In this document: piece after piece, positions 9,923-19,651 of the stretch | Numbering within the stretch: position 1 is the stretch's first letter | How the letters are laid out: each line of letters begins with the position of its first letter | Origin: Natranaerovirga pectinivora | GTDB lineage: Bacteria > Bacillota > Clostridia > Lachnospirales > DSM-24629 | Length of the DNA: 64,000 nt | Assembly (NCBI RefSeq): GCF_004342165.1 | Contig: NZ_SMAL01000003.1 | Location: forward strand, 333,073-397,072 | Direction of reading: 5' to 3' | The notes under the pieces: model-generated | The model's database searches: none | What the model was told of the DNA's origin: nothing | What the model saw: the letters and a program-made list of their open reading frames with translations, nothing else | Made by a program: the position numbers and the translations under genes

Positions 9923-10438
9923 CTACTTTTCAATACTATAAATCAAATGGGGCATTTCTTTTCCTTTGTATACCTTTATATATTCCCCTTCAATATTCAT
10001 ACCTAACTTTTCAACAACTTTTCTTGAACTTAAATTATTAGGTCTTATTTGGGCTATAACTTTTTGTGCATTAAGAGTGCTAAAGGCATAGTTAATACTC
10101 TCTTTTACACCCTCACTGGCATAACCTTTATTCCAATAATCTTTATGCAATATATAAGCAACACCAATATGCTTTTTACCTTTTATATTTTCAATTAAAG
10201 GTCCCATTACACCAATCAATTGACCTGTGTTCTTCTCAATGGCAGCGTAATAACTAAAACCATCTTTTTCATATCGTCTAATATTTTCATTGATCCACTT
10301 TACAATTTCTTCATCAGAAAAACCTTCTTCCCAAGCATACATAACTTCTCCATCTTGAAGTATTTTCCTAATTTCTCTAAAGTCATCGTATGTTATTTCT
10401 CTTAACCCAAGTCTTTCACTTTCAATAATAAATTTCAA
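9923..10438 (-). CDS. GNAT family N-acetyltransferase (RimJ/RimL-like)
   Basis: This acetyl-CoA-dependent acetyltransferase has the RimJ/RimL pattern: N-terminal IIESERLGLREITYDDF, the core GVAYILHKDYWNKGYASEGVKE (motif A), and a NLSSRKVVEKLGM segment. The substrate is unknown; relatives acetylate ribosomal protein N-termini or small molecules. I prefer the TTG start at 10438 behind AGGTGA over the GTG three codons upstream. It is followed closely downstream by nothing on the same strand for about 100 bases. Confidence 0.8.
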   Translation of the reverse strand: MKFIIESERLGLREITYDDFREIRKILQDGEVMYAWEEGFSDEEIVKWINENIRRYEKDGFSYYAAIEKNTGQLIGVMGPLIENIKGKKHIGVAYILHKDYWNKGYASEGVKESINYAFSTLNAQKVIAQIRPNNLSSRKVVEKLGMNIEGEYIKVYKGKEMPHLIYSIEK

Positions 10439-10451
10439 ATTTATCACCTAC

Positions 10452-10868
10452 TTATACAATATTATAAATATCATTTTGTAAATTAAGTTGCCATGAGATG
10501 CCGAATTTATCAATTACCCAAGTAAACATTTTGCTAGAATTATAATTCCCTAGTGGCATAATGATTTCTCCACCAATAATTAATTGATCATATAGCCGAT
10601 CAATTTCTTCTTCAGACTCACACTCTAAATATAATGAGAAAGATGGTTTAAAGATCTCTTGTTGTCCATTACTGTCAACGCACATAAATTCTTGACCCTT
10701 TAAAGAAAACACGCCTTGCTTCACACTATTTTCTCTACCTAATTCATTTGGGCCATATCGAGCAATATTAATGATTTTTGACTCTGCTACTAATGACGTG
10801 TAATAATTCATAGCTTCTTCTGCATTTCCTTGAAACATTAAAAAAGGCATAACTTTTGATTTTGACAT
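10452..10868 (-). CDS. VOC family (PhnB-like) protein
   Basis: This is a glyoxalase/VOC-fold protein of the PhnB type, with VMPFLMFQGNAEEAMNYY at the N-terminus and DKFGISWQLNL at the C-terminus. Such proteins are often called 3-demethylubiquinone methyltransferase-like, but the activity is unknown. The ATG at 10868 lies 8 bases after GAGGAG and is chosen over an upstream GTG. It is 13 bases ahead of the GNAT gene, so the two are likely co-transcribed. Confidence 0.75.
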   Translation of the reverse strand: MSKSKVMPFLMFQGNAEEAMNYYTSLVAESKIINIARYGPNELGRENSVKQGVFSLKGQEFMCVDSNGQQEIFKPSFSLYLECESEEEIDRLYDQLIIGGEIIMPLGNYNSSKMFTWVIDKFGISWQLNLQNDIYNIV

Positions 10869-10927
10869 AATGGCCACTCCTCAAAATAATTTTATAATAC
10901 TAATAAGTTAACGCCATTTCAGTTACA

Positions 10928-11344
10928 TTAAAAGGGTATAAATTCATTAATTTCATCTAAATAATCTCTTAAATTTTTAATAGCTTCTGCATCTAATGTT
11001 ATAAAAGCTTTTCTTCCTATTCTAAGGGCATCATCCCCTTCTAATGTAATTGTTCTTTTTCCAAAAAAAGAACTTAACTCTAACCTATAGGACCAACCTC
11101 CACTAGCTTTAAGATCTATCTTTCTTCTATAACGTACACTATACAAATAATTTAACACCTGTTCCTTGGCATCATCATCTAAGGTGAATTCATATCCTGA
11201 AGAACCATCCTTTACAATAATGTTTTTTATATTTGCTTGATTTGAATATATAATCCAAGTTAAGCTTTTAGGAATAAAGTTATAGGTTATGATCAATATA
11301 AAAAATGCTATTACGCCAAGTAATATTTTCTTTTTCCTTGTCAT
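10928..11344 (-). CDS. Small membrane-anchored protein, family shared with 29.7 and 31.1 kb
   Basis: This protein has one N-terminal transmembrane segment (about residues 7-25) and a roughly 110-residue outside domain with the pattern I-x-x-I-x-V-x-D-G then DDDAKEQVLNYL. Two other genes here (29717-30118, 31134-31562) share the size and layout. Function unknown. The start follows GAGGTG; the upstream GTG is part of that ribosome binding site. Confidence 0.6.
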   Translation of the reverse strand: MTRKKKILLGVIAFFILIITYNFIPKSLTWIIYSNQANIKNIIVKDGSSGYEFTLDDDAKEQVLNYLYSVRYRRKIDLKASGGWSYRLELSSFFGKRTITLEGDDALRIGRKAFITLDAEAIKNLRDYLDEINEFIPF

Positions 11345-11453
11345 TAATTTTCTCACCTCTACAATGCTCTCTAATAGGTATCTTTTCTACTGCATATTCA
11401 AAAGCACCAGCTCTACAGCTTTAAAAAAGTGCTAGTTTATATGGCTCAATTCA

Positions 11454-11714
11454 TTATCTACTAGCCACAATCTGAGCTATCCCTGCCATAATATTTAATA
11501 TAACAGCTACTATTGCAATTCCAAGGAATACTCTTTTTTCTTTTCCTTCTTTATATTGATATCTTATAGAATATACTAATGTAACCATTGTAACTGCTAA
11601 AGAAAATGGCCCTAATCCAGGTATCATAATTTTACCAAATATAGTTAAAGCACCTGTGGTAATAGCAATAATCCCTGCAATTATTCCAGTAATTCTACTT
11701 ACTTTTTGATTCAT
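11454..11714 (-). CDS. Small membrane protein
   Basis: An 86-residue protein with three hydrophobic segments (about 8-25, 33-50 and 64-84) and the basic stretch YQYKEGKEKR between the second and third. Family not recognised. A good AGGGGAGG-type ribosome binding site supports expression. Confidence 0.55.
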   Translation of the reverse strand: MNQKVSRITGIIAGIIAITTGALTIFGKIMIPGLGPFSLAVTMVTLVYSIRYQYKEGKEKRVFLGIAIVAVILNIMAGIAQIVASR

Positions 11715-11770
11715 TTCAATATCCTCCCCTAAAATAATAATTTATTTGTATTCCCCACAAACTTTACCAC

Positions 11771-12103
11771 TTATATTACCCTAATCCTTTTGCACACCAC
11801 ATTTACCACACACCAAACTGTATCGCTATTAGGTACAGCTAAATTTGCTTTTGTATTGGATGAATTTAATAGTATACTATTTTTAGAGTCTAATTGTCCT
11901 TCTATTTTATAAACTCGACTATTATTAACTTCTAATAAATCTAGTATTTCTCCAATACAATATAATATGGTAGCTAATGTAATTGTACTTAAAAGCTGTA
12001 ACCCAACTGCTAAAAAAGATATATAGTTTAGCAAAGTATATAAACAACTTAATACGCCAACTATTGCTACTACCAACGCTAAAGCCTTACAAAAATCCTT
12101 CAT
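11771..12103 (-). CDS. Hypothetical membrane protein
   Basis: 110 residues with two hydrophobic segments in the first 50 residues and a coiled-coil-like stretch (IGEILDLLEVNNSRVYKIEGQ), ending in an odd cysteine-containing tail. Function unknown. The tail may be out of its original context. Confidence 0.45.
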   Translation of the reverse strand: MKDFCKALALVVAIVGVLSCLYTLLNYISFLAVGLQLLSTITLATILYCIGEILDLLEVNNSRVYKIEGQLDSKNSILLNSSNTKANLAVPNSDTVWCVVNVVCKRIRVI

Positions 12104-12131
12104 CTTCTAATCCCCCTATTATTAAACAATT

Positions 12132-12848
12132 CTAAAGTTTACTATAAATTTTCTTTGGTAATATTTTAAGTAACCAGGCAACCAATCGCCATCTTTTTGT
12201 TACATAAAGATGTTCTTTCTCTTTTTTTATAGCTTTATATATCTGCAATGCAGCTTTCCTTGGAGGCGCTACCCAAAAAAGGCCTTCTCCTTGAGCCATA
12301 TCCGTATCTACAAATCCTGGCTTTATATCTGTAACAATGATTGGCAATTTATCTTTTTTTGCTTTTATACTTAGACCTTCCATATAATTAGATACATAAG
12401 CTTTTGAGGCATTATAAGCAGGTTCACCGTAACTACCTCTAAATGCTGCAATAGATGAAATACCCACAATATGACCTTTTCCTTTAACATTAAAATAATT
12501 ATAGGCAGCATTAATCATAGCTGTAAAACCTAATACATTAACTTCAATTGTTTTCTTCTCAAATTCAAAATCAAGTTTTGGATTAATGTAACCACAACCT
12601 GCACTAATAATAATTAAATCTACACCTTCCATTTCTTGAATTAACTCTTGTAATTTACAAATGGATTCCTCTGTGGAAGAAACATCAAGACATTTTATAT
12701 ATGATGTGTTTTTTAATTCTTTCTGAAGATTAATTAATAATTCTTTTCTTCTTCCAACAAGACCTACCCGATAATTGTTTTGATCCAATATTATTGAAAG
12801 TTCTTTTCCTATACCTGACGAAGCGCCAATTACAATTGCTTTTTTCAT
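12132..12848 (-). CDS. Short-chain dehydrogenase/reductase
   Basis: This 238-residue NAD(P)-dependent SDR has a Rossmann GASSGIG motif at about 8-14, an ISAGCG segment replacing the usual NNAG, the catalytic Ser in GISSIA and the YNASK catalytic Tyr/Lys near 150. The C-terminal basic tail KILPKKIYSK resembles SDRs with a membrane-associated end. Substrate unknown. Confidence 0.85.
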   Translation of the reverse strand: MKKAIVIGASSGIGKELSIILDQNNYRVGLVGRRKELLINLQKELKNTSYIKCLDVSSTEESICKLQELIQEMEGVDLIIISAGCGYINPKLDFEFEKKTIEVNVLGFTAMINAAYNYFNVKGKGHIVGISSIAAFRGSYGEPAYNASKAYVSNYMEGLSIKAKKDKLPIIVTDIKPGFVDTDMAQGEGLFWVAPPRKAALQIYKAIKKEKEHLYVTKRWRLVAWLLKILPKKIYSKL

Positions 12849-12933
12849 AGATCAGAAATCCCCCTACACAATTGAATTTACTTAAGTCCTATCCTATACC
12901 TTCACATTATAATTGATTGTATAGTGCTTATTA

Positions 12934-13494
12934 CTATAACTGGAAGTTTATTTTTGATATTATTTTATTATATACCTTCTGCATATGAGGTTCATTAGAG
13001 CATTTAACTACCTCATCTATTGGAATCCATTTCACATCGCTATTTTCATCCTTTTTTACTGTAAGAGGCTCATCTTCATCTACTTCTAAAAGATATACTA
13101 CTGACAAATGTAAATGAGCAGAATTATACTGTCCTTTTTTCATATGTCCTAAAACAGGTAAAATATCCAAAGCTATTATATCTATAGTAATAGGTGCTAC
13201 ATTCATTACCCCTGTTTCTTCCTGTACTTCCTTAATGGCGACATTCAATAAATCTTCTTCCCCATCTGCATGTCCACCTGGCAATGACCAAGCATTGAAT
13301 ATATTATGATGAACCATTAATACTTTGTCTTTTTCTTTATTTAACACAAAACCAGAACTGGTTATATGTACCAATTGATTATCTCTCGTCAGAATATCAT
13401 TAAATTGATGAATATACTGAAGTATGAGTTCTTTGTCTTTTTTCTCTTGTTCATTATATGGTCTAAACCCTTCAATCCCTTTAATCCAGCTCAT
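12934..13494 (-). CDS. NUDIX hydrolase
   Basis: This 186-residue protein contains a complete Nudix box: GGHADGEEDLLNVAIKEV then QEETGV (G-x5-E-x7-REVQEE type) near residues 75-97. It should hydrolyse nucleoside diphosphate-linked substrates. The C-terminal half ends in KWIPIDEV, typical of the fold. Substrate unknown. Confidence 0.85.
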   Translation of the reverse strand: MSWIKGIEGFRPYNEQEKKDKELILQYIHQFNDILTRDNQLVHITSSGFVLNKEKDKVLMVHHNIFNAWSLPGGHADGEEDLLNVAIKEVQEETGVMNVAPITIDIIALDILPVLGHMKKGQYNSAHLHLSVVYLLEVDEDEPLTVKKDENSDVKWIPIDEVVKCSNEPHMQKVYNKIISKINFQL

Positions 13495-13522
13495 AAACTG
13501 TCACCTTTTATGCTATCTTTCT

Positions 13523-14032
13523 TTATTTTTTATTAGTCTTAATCTTTTCTTTCATTAATTTTTTTACTGCCTTTATTTCATCCTCATTTAACTTTCCAAT
13601 CACCCATACTTGGGAAACCTTCTCTTGAGCATTTTTAATACTAAAACTAAGACGGCCTTTTATAGAAATATTATAATCTGTTACTTCTTTAAATGTGCCT
13701 ATTGGTCTTGATCCACCGAAAGTAGTCATATAATAAAACCCTTCTTCATTAGCAACTATTTTTCTAGGGTATGTTAGACATTGTAATAATACAATTGCCA
13801 CCAATGTTATATAGTAAGACCCAAACTGCTCAGTACCTTGAATAATTCTAATACCAAAAACAATTAGTGTAATAATAGCTAAAACACCTAAAACCACCAT
13901 AAGCTTATACATTAAAGTGGTTTTTGTTTCAAAAACAACATTTTGTACAGACACTTTTTTTGATAAAAGTGTTGATATAATTATTGCTAGTAGTATTATA
14001 TTAAAGATTGTAAAAAATATATCCATTTGCAA
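13523..14032 (-). CDS. Membrane protein with PH-like C-terminal domain
   Basis: 169 residues: an N-terminal helix (5-22), two further membrane segments (about 43-62 and 73-90), then a beta-rich domain (IVANEEGFYYMTTFGG) like bacterial PH domains. A similar layout occurs in the cassette gene at 36921-37352. Function unknown. Confidence 0.55.
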   Translation of the reverse strand: MQMDIFFTIFNIILLAIIISTLLSKKVSVQNVVFETKTTLMYKLMVVLGVLAIITLIVFGIRIIQGTEQFGSYYITLVAIVLLQCLTYPRKIVANEEGFYYMTTFGGSRPIGTFKEVTDYNISIKGRLSFSIKNAQEKVSQVWVIGKLNEDEIKAVKKLMKEKIKTNKK

Positions 14033-14096
14033 ATTTTCCTTTCTTTTAACCAGTTTATTTATACTTTAATACTTATCTTTTGTCCCACTCACCAAC

Positions 14097-14378
14097 TTAT
14101 TTTATTTCCTCTTGTTTCATCTGTATCCTATTAAAAATAATATAAAGCAATTCACAAACTACCTTCCATATCAATGACATAACAATGAAAAATATTATCC
14201 CTACAAACAATGCTAAAGTGATATAATCCTCTTTCATCATTGTATTACCAAGAATTCTAATTACAACTACCCCCAATACAATAGAGATAAACAGATTAAG
14301 AATACACCCCAACAAAAAATAGTTTTTTATTATCCTTTTTAAATCCATCTTGCCAAATTCTAATAAATCATTTAACAT
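14097..14378 (-). CDS. Small two-TM membrane protein
   Basis: 93 residues from the ATG at 14378 (GGAGGG ribosome binding site): a short amphipathic start LLEFGKMDLKRIIKNYF, then two membrane helices. It resembles small DUF4282-like proteins in layout, but I cannot assign it. Confidence 0.45.
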   Translation of the reverse strand: MLNDLLEFGKMDLKRIIKNYFLLGCILNLFISIVLGVVVIRILGNTMMKEDYITLALFVGIIFFIVMSLIWKVVCELLYIIFNRIQMKQEEIK

Positions 14379-14445
14379 ACAAAATCCCTCCATTTTTAAT
14401 ACCTATAACCATCTTAATCTTATCCATAATAAAAGTCAAAATTTT

Positions 14446-15078
14446 CTACCTAAAACTCATCATTAACAAACTAATAAACACGAAAAAACTATATCCCACA
14501 CATAAAGACCCCATTAGTACCCCAGAAAACACTTCTCTTTTCATTGCGTCCTCTGTAGGTATTAACATTTCTCTTAAATACCATCTTCTTGAAGACTTAG
14601 CTAATATTAACATATCAGGATATAACATAGCCACGATTCCTAAACCTGAAATGACCGTTGCAATAATCATCGTAATAAATATTATCTCAAAAGGTATCTC
14701 GTTACTTGGTTTAATTGTTGATAATATTAGTGATGCAAGGTATAAAATAATTTGGCTAATTACGACGAACTTAATAAATATGTGCTTTCGTTGCTCTTCT
14801 CTCTTTGTTTTTTCCTTCACTTCATTCATATACCTTTTATAGGTTTCTTCTAAATTACTGTTACAGTTATAACATCTATAATCCGTCTTTTTATTTACTT
14901 CTCCACAGTCATAACATATCTTAATTGAACCATCTAATCGAGCACTTGTATTTTTAACTTCAAATTTCTCATCACTCTGATATTTATACTCCGTATTGGT
15001 TTTTGCAATAAACTCTCCGCAATATTTGCAGTTTCTTGAATTCATACTTAGTTTTTCATTACATTTCGGGCATTCCAA
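14446..15078 (-). CDS. Zinc-ribbon membrane protein
   Basis: From a TTG start behind AAGGGGG, the protein opens with a CPKC ... CKYC zinc ribbon, has a second one (CYDCGEVN ... CYNC) near residues 60-80, then two or three membrane helices. The ORF can be extended 14 codons upstream, but that would overlap the hydrolase gene and place sequence ahead of the ribbon. Function unknown. Confidence 0.6.
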   Translation of the reverse strand: MECPKCNEKLSMNSRNCKYCGEFIAKTNTEYKYQSDEKFEVKNTSARLDGSIKICYDCGEVNKKTDYRCYNCNSNLEETYKRYMNEVKEKTKREEQRKHIFIKFVVISQIILYLASLILSTIKPSNEIPFEIIFITMIIATVISGLGIVAMLYPDMLILAKSSRRWYLREMLIPTEDAMKREVFSGVLMGSLCVGYSFFVFISLLMMSFR

Positions 15079-15091
15079 AGTTTTTTCCCCC

Positions 15092-15811
15092 TTAAGAAGT
15101 ACTCTTAAAAAATTCATCAATACCTTTTATCATCTGTTTTTTATAAATAATATTAAAATGATTTGATTTACAGATTTTTTCTATCTTTGCATTAGGAAGT
15201 AATCCTGCTAATTTTTTAATATGATCTTCCTTAATAATGTCCTTCTCTGCGTATAATATTTTGATATTACAATTGATAGTGCTTAATTCTTCCTCTGTTA
15301 TGCCTATGTCCCTAAGCATTAAATTCAATTTCATTATGCTTTTATCCGTTCTAATGCCTACTCTTTTAAAGACTTTCATTATTTGTAACATAATTATAAA
15401 TAATTTTAAAGTTTTATTGCCTATTCCACCAACAAGGTAATTTGGAGATATTGCTACAATTTTATTAAATATGTTTGGTGCATTCTTAGCTAGAAATAAA
15501 GCTATATTACCACCGTCACTATATCCAACAACATAAGCTTGATCAATTTTTTTCGCTTTACAAAAATGAATGATATCATCACTTAATTGTTTGATTGTAT
15601 ATGTATTATCATAAGACTTACTTTTACCATGGCCTCTACTATCTATTGCATAGGTTGTAAAGGATGTAAAATATTTTTTTTGAAACTGTTTGAATATCCT
15701 TTTGTCTTGGGAATTTCCATGGAGTAAAATTAGAGCTGGTCCTGTACCTTCTTGTTTATATGCTATATTGATATCTTCTAATTGAAGGAATTTCGTTTTG
15801 GTTTTTGACAT
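15092..15811 (-). CDS. Alpha/beta hydrolase
   Basis: This 239-residue alpha/beta-hydrolase has an oxyanion segment LILLHGNSQDKRIF, DSRGHGKS, the nucleophile elbow VVGYSDGGNIA (Ser near 100) and a C-terminal SNHFNI histidine; the acid is probably the Asp in LYAEKDII. Substrate unknown. Its start overlaps the stop of the preceding gene, suggesting coupling. Confidence 0.85.
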   Translation of the reverse strand: MSKTKTKFLQLEDINIAYKQEGTGPALILLHGNSQDKRIFKQFQKKYFTSFTTYAIDSRGHGKSKSYDNTYTIKQLSDDIIHFCKAKKIDQAYVVGYSDGGNIALFLAKNAPNIFNKIVAISPNYLVGGIGNKTLKLFIIMLQIMKVFKRVGIRTDKSIMKLNLMLRDIGITEEELSTINCNIKILYAEKDIIKEDHIKKLAGLLPNAKIEKICKSNHFNIIYKKQMIKGIDEFFKSTS

Positions 15812-16434
15812 TATTTTTTCCTCTTTTTTATTAGTAAGTAGCTACCAATTAATGACACACTTGTTACTCCATACAATAATTTATTATCTTCCTTATCTTC
15901 CTCTTCTTTATCAAGATCAAAAGCGATCTCATTTTCAAGAATATAATCTTCTAATTCCTCTTGAAGTTCCTCTGGAAATATATTATATCTTTTATATAAG
16001 TCTTCCCTATTGTCTTTATCACCTACTGTTATATACTTTACGCCTTGAGGGGTAATAGGTTGATAATCTTCTCCATAACTTATTAGAAAAAGAAGCACAT
16101 ACTCTTGAGTTGTGTCTAACCTATAACTTGTTGATAATGTAATGCCTTTATTTTCAGCACCTGTTGTAACAATATTAATTGAACTTTCCTCTACATTCCC
16201 TTTAATTACTTGTTCTACTTCTATTTCCCATTTAGTGATCCATATTTCTATTGTTGATTCATACTTTACTTGTTCTTCTGAAATATTCCCATTTAGTCGC
16301 CCTATAAGAATAACCTCTGATTTTTCAATAAGTTCTTCACTTGAAAAATATGGCCAACACCCAAGGACTAATAGGGTATTTAATGTAGCCAATATAAGAA
16401 TCATTGCAATCATTTTTAAAGCCTTATTTTTCAT
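15811..16434 (-). CDS. Secreted or membrane-anchored hypothetical protein
   Basis: About 207 residues: N-terminal hydrophobic signal (AMILILATLNTLLVLGCW, a possible lipobox VLGC), a beta-rich middle (VIKGNVEESSINIV), an acidic linker, then a C-terminal membrane helix followed by KKRKK. The end resembles a cell-wall sorting tail without LPXTG. Function unknown. Confidence 0.55.
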   Translation of the reverse strand: MKNKALKMIAMILILATLNTLLVLGCWPYFSSEELIEKSEVILIGRLNGNISEEQVKYESTIEIWITKWEIEVEQVIKGNVEESSINIVTTGAENKGITLSTSYRLDTTQEYVLLFLISYGEDYQPITPQGVKYITVGDKDNREDLYKRYNIFPEELQEELEDYILENEIAFDLDKEEEDKEDNKLLYGVTSVSLIGSYLLIKKRKK

Positions 16435-16461
16435 TTCATTCCTCACCCTCCAAGACTTAGA

Positions 16462-16920
16462 CTATAACAACTTAAACTCTCCTGTTACCTTATCATTCCA
16501 TATAGCAAAGGCTTCATTCAAACTGTCGTTATTATACAGTTTCAAATAATCTTCCATTCCACTTGCTAAGTTCATACTTAATAATTTATCTCTATCCGTC
16601 CAAAACACTTTACCTTCATTCGTTTCATCTATAAGTTCTCCAGAATATGTATCTGTCTTAAAAAGAAAGATCAACCATCGCTCATGAGTAATATTGTTAT
16701 ACCAATCTATTAAACCACTAAACTTTAAATCTTTTATATCAAGATTTGTTTCTTCTTTTACCTCTCGAATAGTTGATTCAATAATACTCTCACCATTCTC
16801 AACTTTTCCTCCTGGGAAAGTAATACCTCCCCAGTCACAATTCACTTTATCTTGAACAATAACTCTATTCTTTTCTTTATCAATAATCATACACATGTTC
16901 ATTAATTTGGTATTTTTCAT
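16462..16920 (-). CDS. NUDIX hydrolase (8-oxo-dGTP diphosphatase-like)
   Basis: 152 residues. The Nudix box is complete: GGKVENGESIIESTIREV then KEETNL near residues 36-58, preceded by WGGITFP as in MutT/YtkD-like proteins. It probably hydrolyses a nucleotide; sanitation of oxidised dNTPs is one possibility. Second of three Nudix genes in the accessory block. Confidence 0.82.
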   Translation of the reverse strand: MKNTKLMNMCMIIDKEKNRVIVQDKVNCDWGGITFPGGKVENGESIIESTIREVKEETNLDIKDLKFSGLIDWYNNITHERWLIFLFKTDTYSGELIDETNEGKVFWTDRDKLLSMNLASGMEDYLKLYNNDSLNEAFAIWNDKVTGEFKLL

Positions 16921-16969
16921 TTAGAAAATCCTCTTCGTCTTTTCATTTTTTATTTATCTTGCAGCAATA

Positions 16970-17473
16970 TTATGGCACTATTGTATATATGTCAAATGTT
17001 TGCTTCTTTTCTAAGCCAAATAAATTATAGGATATCATGATTTTTCTTACATCCATATAATCTTCCTTTTTTCTATTGATATTTAATACAATTGTTATTC
17101 GATTATTTTTCACTCTAAAATTCTCAGGATTTGAGTATTTGGGTAAATATTTAGCAACAGATTCAGATTTTAATGCTCCTGTATTATTGGATTCATCAAT
17201 AAAAACATTCACACTTAAATACTTATCATTATCTGATAGAATAGTTCCATCACTCATTCGTAGTTCAATATAATTTATCGTGGGCTTTACAATTCCTTCC
17301 CACTTTAAACTATACCCCAAGTAGTATTCTTCATTTAATTTAATACTATCTTTTTTAAAAGCAGCAGTAGATACCATGGTAAATTCACTTGAAATATAAT
17401 TATGATAAAAAAATGCTATTACTAAAATACTTATTAGCAGAATACTTACGTATCTTTTTTTAATATTGACCAT
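16970..17473 (-). CDS. Hypothetical membrane-anchored protein
   Basis: 167 residues with one N-terminal membrane helix (about 8-24) and a beta-rich extracellular part. No family recognised. A clear AAAGGGG ribosome binding site supports translation. Confidence 0.5.
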   Translation of the reverse strand: MVNIKKRYVSILLISILVIAFFYHNYISSEFTMVSTAAFKKDSIKLNEEYYLGYSLKWEGIVKPTINYIELRMSDGTILSDNDKYLSVNVFIDESNNTGALKSESVAKYLPKYSNPENFRVKNNRITIVLNINRKKEDYMDVRKIMISYNLFGLEKKQTFDIYTIVP

Positions 17474-17534
17474 ATGATACCCCTTTCAGCTTTTATCATT
17501 ACAGCTCATTACCCTTAATAAGCACCTGTACTTC

Positions 17535-18041
17535 TCATTCATATTCTGTATAATTACTGTTTTTTTGATTATATCCACTAGAAAATACAGTACTTCCTTC
17601 TATACTCCCATAATCAGATAGAGAACCATGAGAACCATTAGAATTTTTTAAGAAATCTGGAGATATAATATATTCCACATTCTCATCAAGTCTTAATGCC
17701 CAGATAATGCTGTCATTTTTTTCATCTATTTTAGCTGATAACCCAAAAGCACCATCAATATCTCCTATGTTCCTTTTTATATCTGTTAATACTATGTTAT
17801 CAAACTCTTTACCTTCGTGTTTAATAACCATTTCTAACGTCACTTCATGGTCTTTATCTATATAATAGTAGTAGCTGTACTCAAATCCATTTTTATAAAA
17901 TTGAGAATCTGTTCCTTTTCCGATTCTTTCATGGTAATTTTGTATTACAATACTGGATTCAGAGCTTTTGTTTTCACAACCGATACTTATAATAATAAAA
18001 ATTCCTATTAACAATAGAGTTTTTAATTTTGCATATTTCAT
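17535..18041 (-). CDS. Hypothetical lipoprotein
   Basis: 168 residues from the ATG at 18041, behind AGGAG. Signal peptide with the lipobox ISIGC (Cys near residue 22), then a polar domain ending in NSNYTEYE. Function unknown. Confidence 0.5.
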   Translation of the reverse strand: MKYAKLKTLLLIGIFIIISIGCENKSSESSIVIQNYHERIGKGTDSQFYKNGFEYSYYYYIDKDHEVTLEMVIKHEGKEFDNIVLTDIKRNIGDIDGAFGLSAKIDEKNDSIIWALRLDENVEYIISPDFLKNSNGSHGSLSDYGSIEGSTVFSSGYNQKNSNYTEYE

Positions 18042-18093
18042 ATTTTTATATACTCCTAACAATAATCAACCTATTTATAGACTGCTTCTTGAT

Positions 18094-18399
18094 TCATTTT
18101 TTCTTACAGATGGTGTTTGATAAAATTAGTATTAAAGCTATCGTAATTAAAAATCCCCAAGGCATAACCCATTGTAGATACTCTGGCATTTCCCCCTCAT
18201 AATAAGTAAAAATAGCTAGTATAATGGTTATGATGCTAAAACCGCCTCCGACCACACGACATAAACGTCTAACATTATATTTTTCTTTTTCTTTTTTACT
18301 AGCTGTATTGTACCCAGCTATAAGAAAACTACCTTTTCCCATAAGTAAAGCAATCGATATAACTGCAAATAAAATTACAAATAACCAACCAATCCACAT
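18094..18399 (-). CDS. DUF3784-like membrane protein
   Basis: 101 residues with three predicted membrane helices and the LIAGYNTASKKEKEKYN segment near residues 27-43 that I associate with DUF3784 proteins. This family is common in Firmicutes and of unknown function. Confidence 0.65.
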   Translation of the reverse strand: MWIGWLFVILFAVISIALLMGKGSFLIAGYNTASKKEKEKYNVRRLCRVVGGGFSIITIILAIFTYYEGEMPEYLQWVMPWGFLITIALILILSNTICKKK

Positions 18400-18574
18400 A
18401 AACTTTTCCTCCTTAAATGATATATTATCTTTAAAATTAATTTGACCATTATACTATCAATTTCATTTGAATTTGCTTTTTTAATAACTATTATAATATG
18501 GCTACACTTACAACTTGTATCTTAAGTATTTAATTCTTTGTATATGTAATAGCTAGTCAAGTTTACCTGTTTAA

Positions 18575-19417
18575 CTATTTAACATGTTTTAGAAATCTCC
18601 TATTTAAATATATAGCTACAGCACCTAATACAATAAACGAAATAACCAAGCCAATTAATTCTTTAATTGGAATATCAATTCCCATTGCAGTTTGAAATAT
18701 AGATTGACCAATCACAACGAAACCAATTATGGGCATTAGCGTTAATGGGATCGGTGCTAATTTGTAACCAAGGCTTTCTTTTCTTAAGATGCCAATGCCG
18801 CAACCTAAAAACACTGGAAGTATAATGCCAAAATCTATTACAAATGTTGGCTCTGTGGTATATATCTCAAAAGACTGCCCCGCAATAAGAGCTGGTATAA
18901 TATAAGGTAACCATACTAGAACTGAAAAAGCACATATAATGATAAATATTGCAGTGCCTATTAAGCTTTCTTTCTTTAATTCTTCGGATAAATTATCTTC
19001 ATTAATCAACTCACTTAATAAGAAGATCATTGCAAACAAAGCACAGGAGAAAAGCAGTACATATATCAAGAATAATTCGTTAAAAGTCACGCCAAAAACT
19101 AAGCATAGAGAGTAATAAAGCAATCCTGACAATAATCCCACATGTAAATATCTATATTTAGCAGCCTTTTTTCTTATGATAGTAACAAAAGCAAATAGAA
19201 GTGCTACTATAATCATTATAAAATCAGTTCCTTTATTGGCTCCAGCTGCTAGAACAGAATTATACTTATAAATACCATCTCCAAATATCTCAACACTCTC
19301 TCCGTAGATATTTTCAACAATAAAGCGTTCTCCCCCTGTTGAATAAAAAATACCTATACCTGCAATGACTAATGTTAATATAACTATTAGAAAACATATG
19401 TAATCTATCTTCTTCAT
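18575..19417 (-). CDS. Multi-pass membrane protein
   Basis: 280 residues from the ATG at 19417, chosen because AAGGGAG precedes it. About eight hydrophobic segments, with a short extracellular loop after the first helix (YSTGGERFIVENIYGESVE). No family recognised; not an obvious transporter. Confidence 0.55.
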   Translation of the reverse strand: MKKIDYICFLIVILTLVIAGIGIFYSTGGERFIVENIYGESVEIFGDGIYKYNSVLAAGANKGTDFIMIIVALLFAFVTIIRKKAAKYRYLHVGLLSGLLYYSLCLVFGVTFNELFLIYVLLFSCALFAMIFLLSELINEDNLSEELKKESLIGTAIFIIICAFSVLVWLPYIIPALIAGQSFEIYTTEPTFVIDFGIILPVFLGCGIGILRKESLGYKLAPIPLTLMPIIGFVVIGQSIFQTAMGIDIPIKELIGLVISFIVLGAVAIYLNRRFLKHVK

Positions 19418-19651
19418 ATAAAAAGCTCCCTTACTATTCTTCATAGGCTGTATACTTCCTATCGATTATCTTATAATTTAATGATATATTCTTACACGAT
19501 GGGTTTTATTTGAGCTTAACCTACAAAATAGCTAACATCATTGGTATTGGTGCTATTGATTTATTTTTCATTATTAAAGCTCTTCTTCATCCCTATGCTT
19601 TATGCCTCAATATAATATTTACCTAAGGGAAATATAGTTAAAACAATTAGT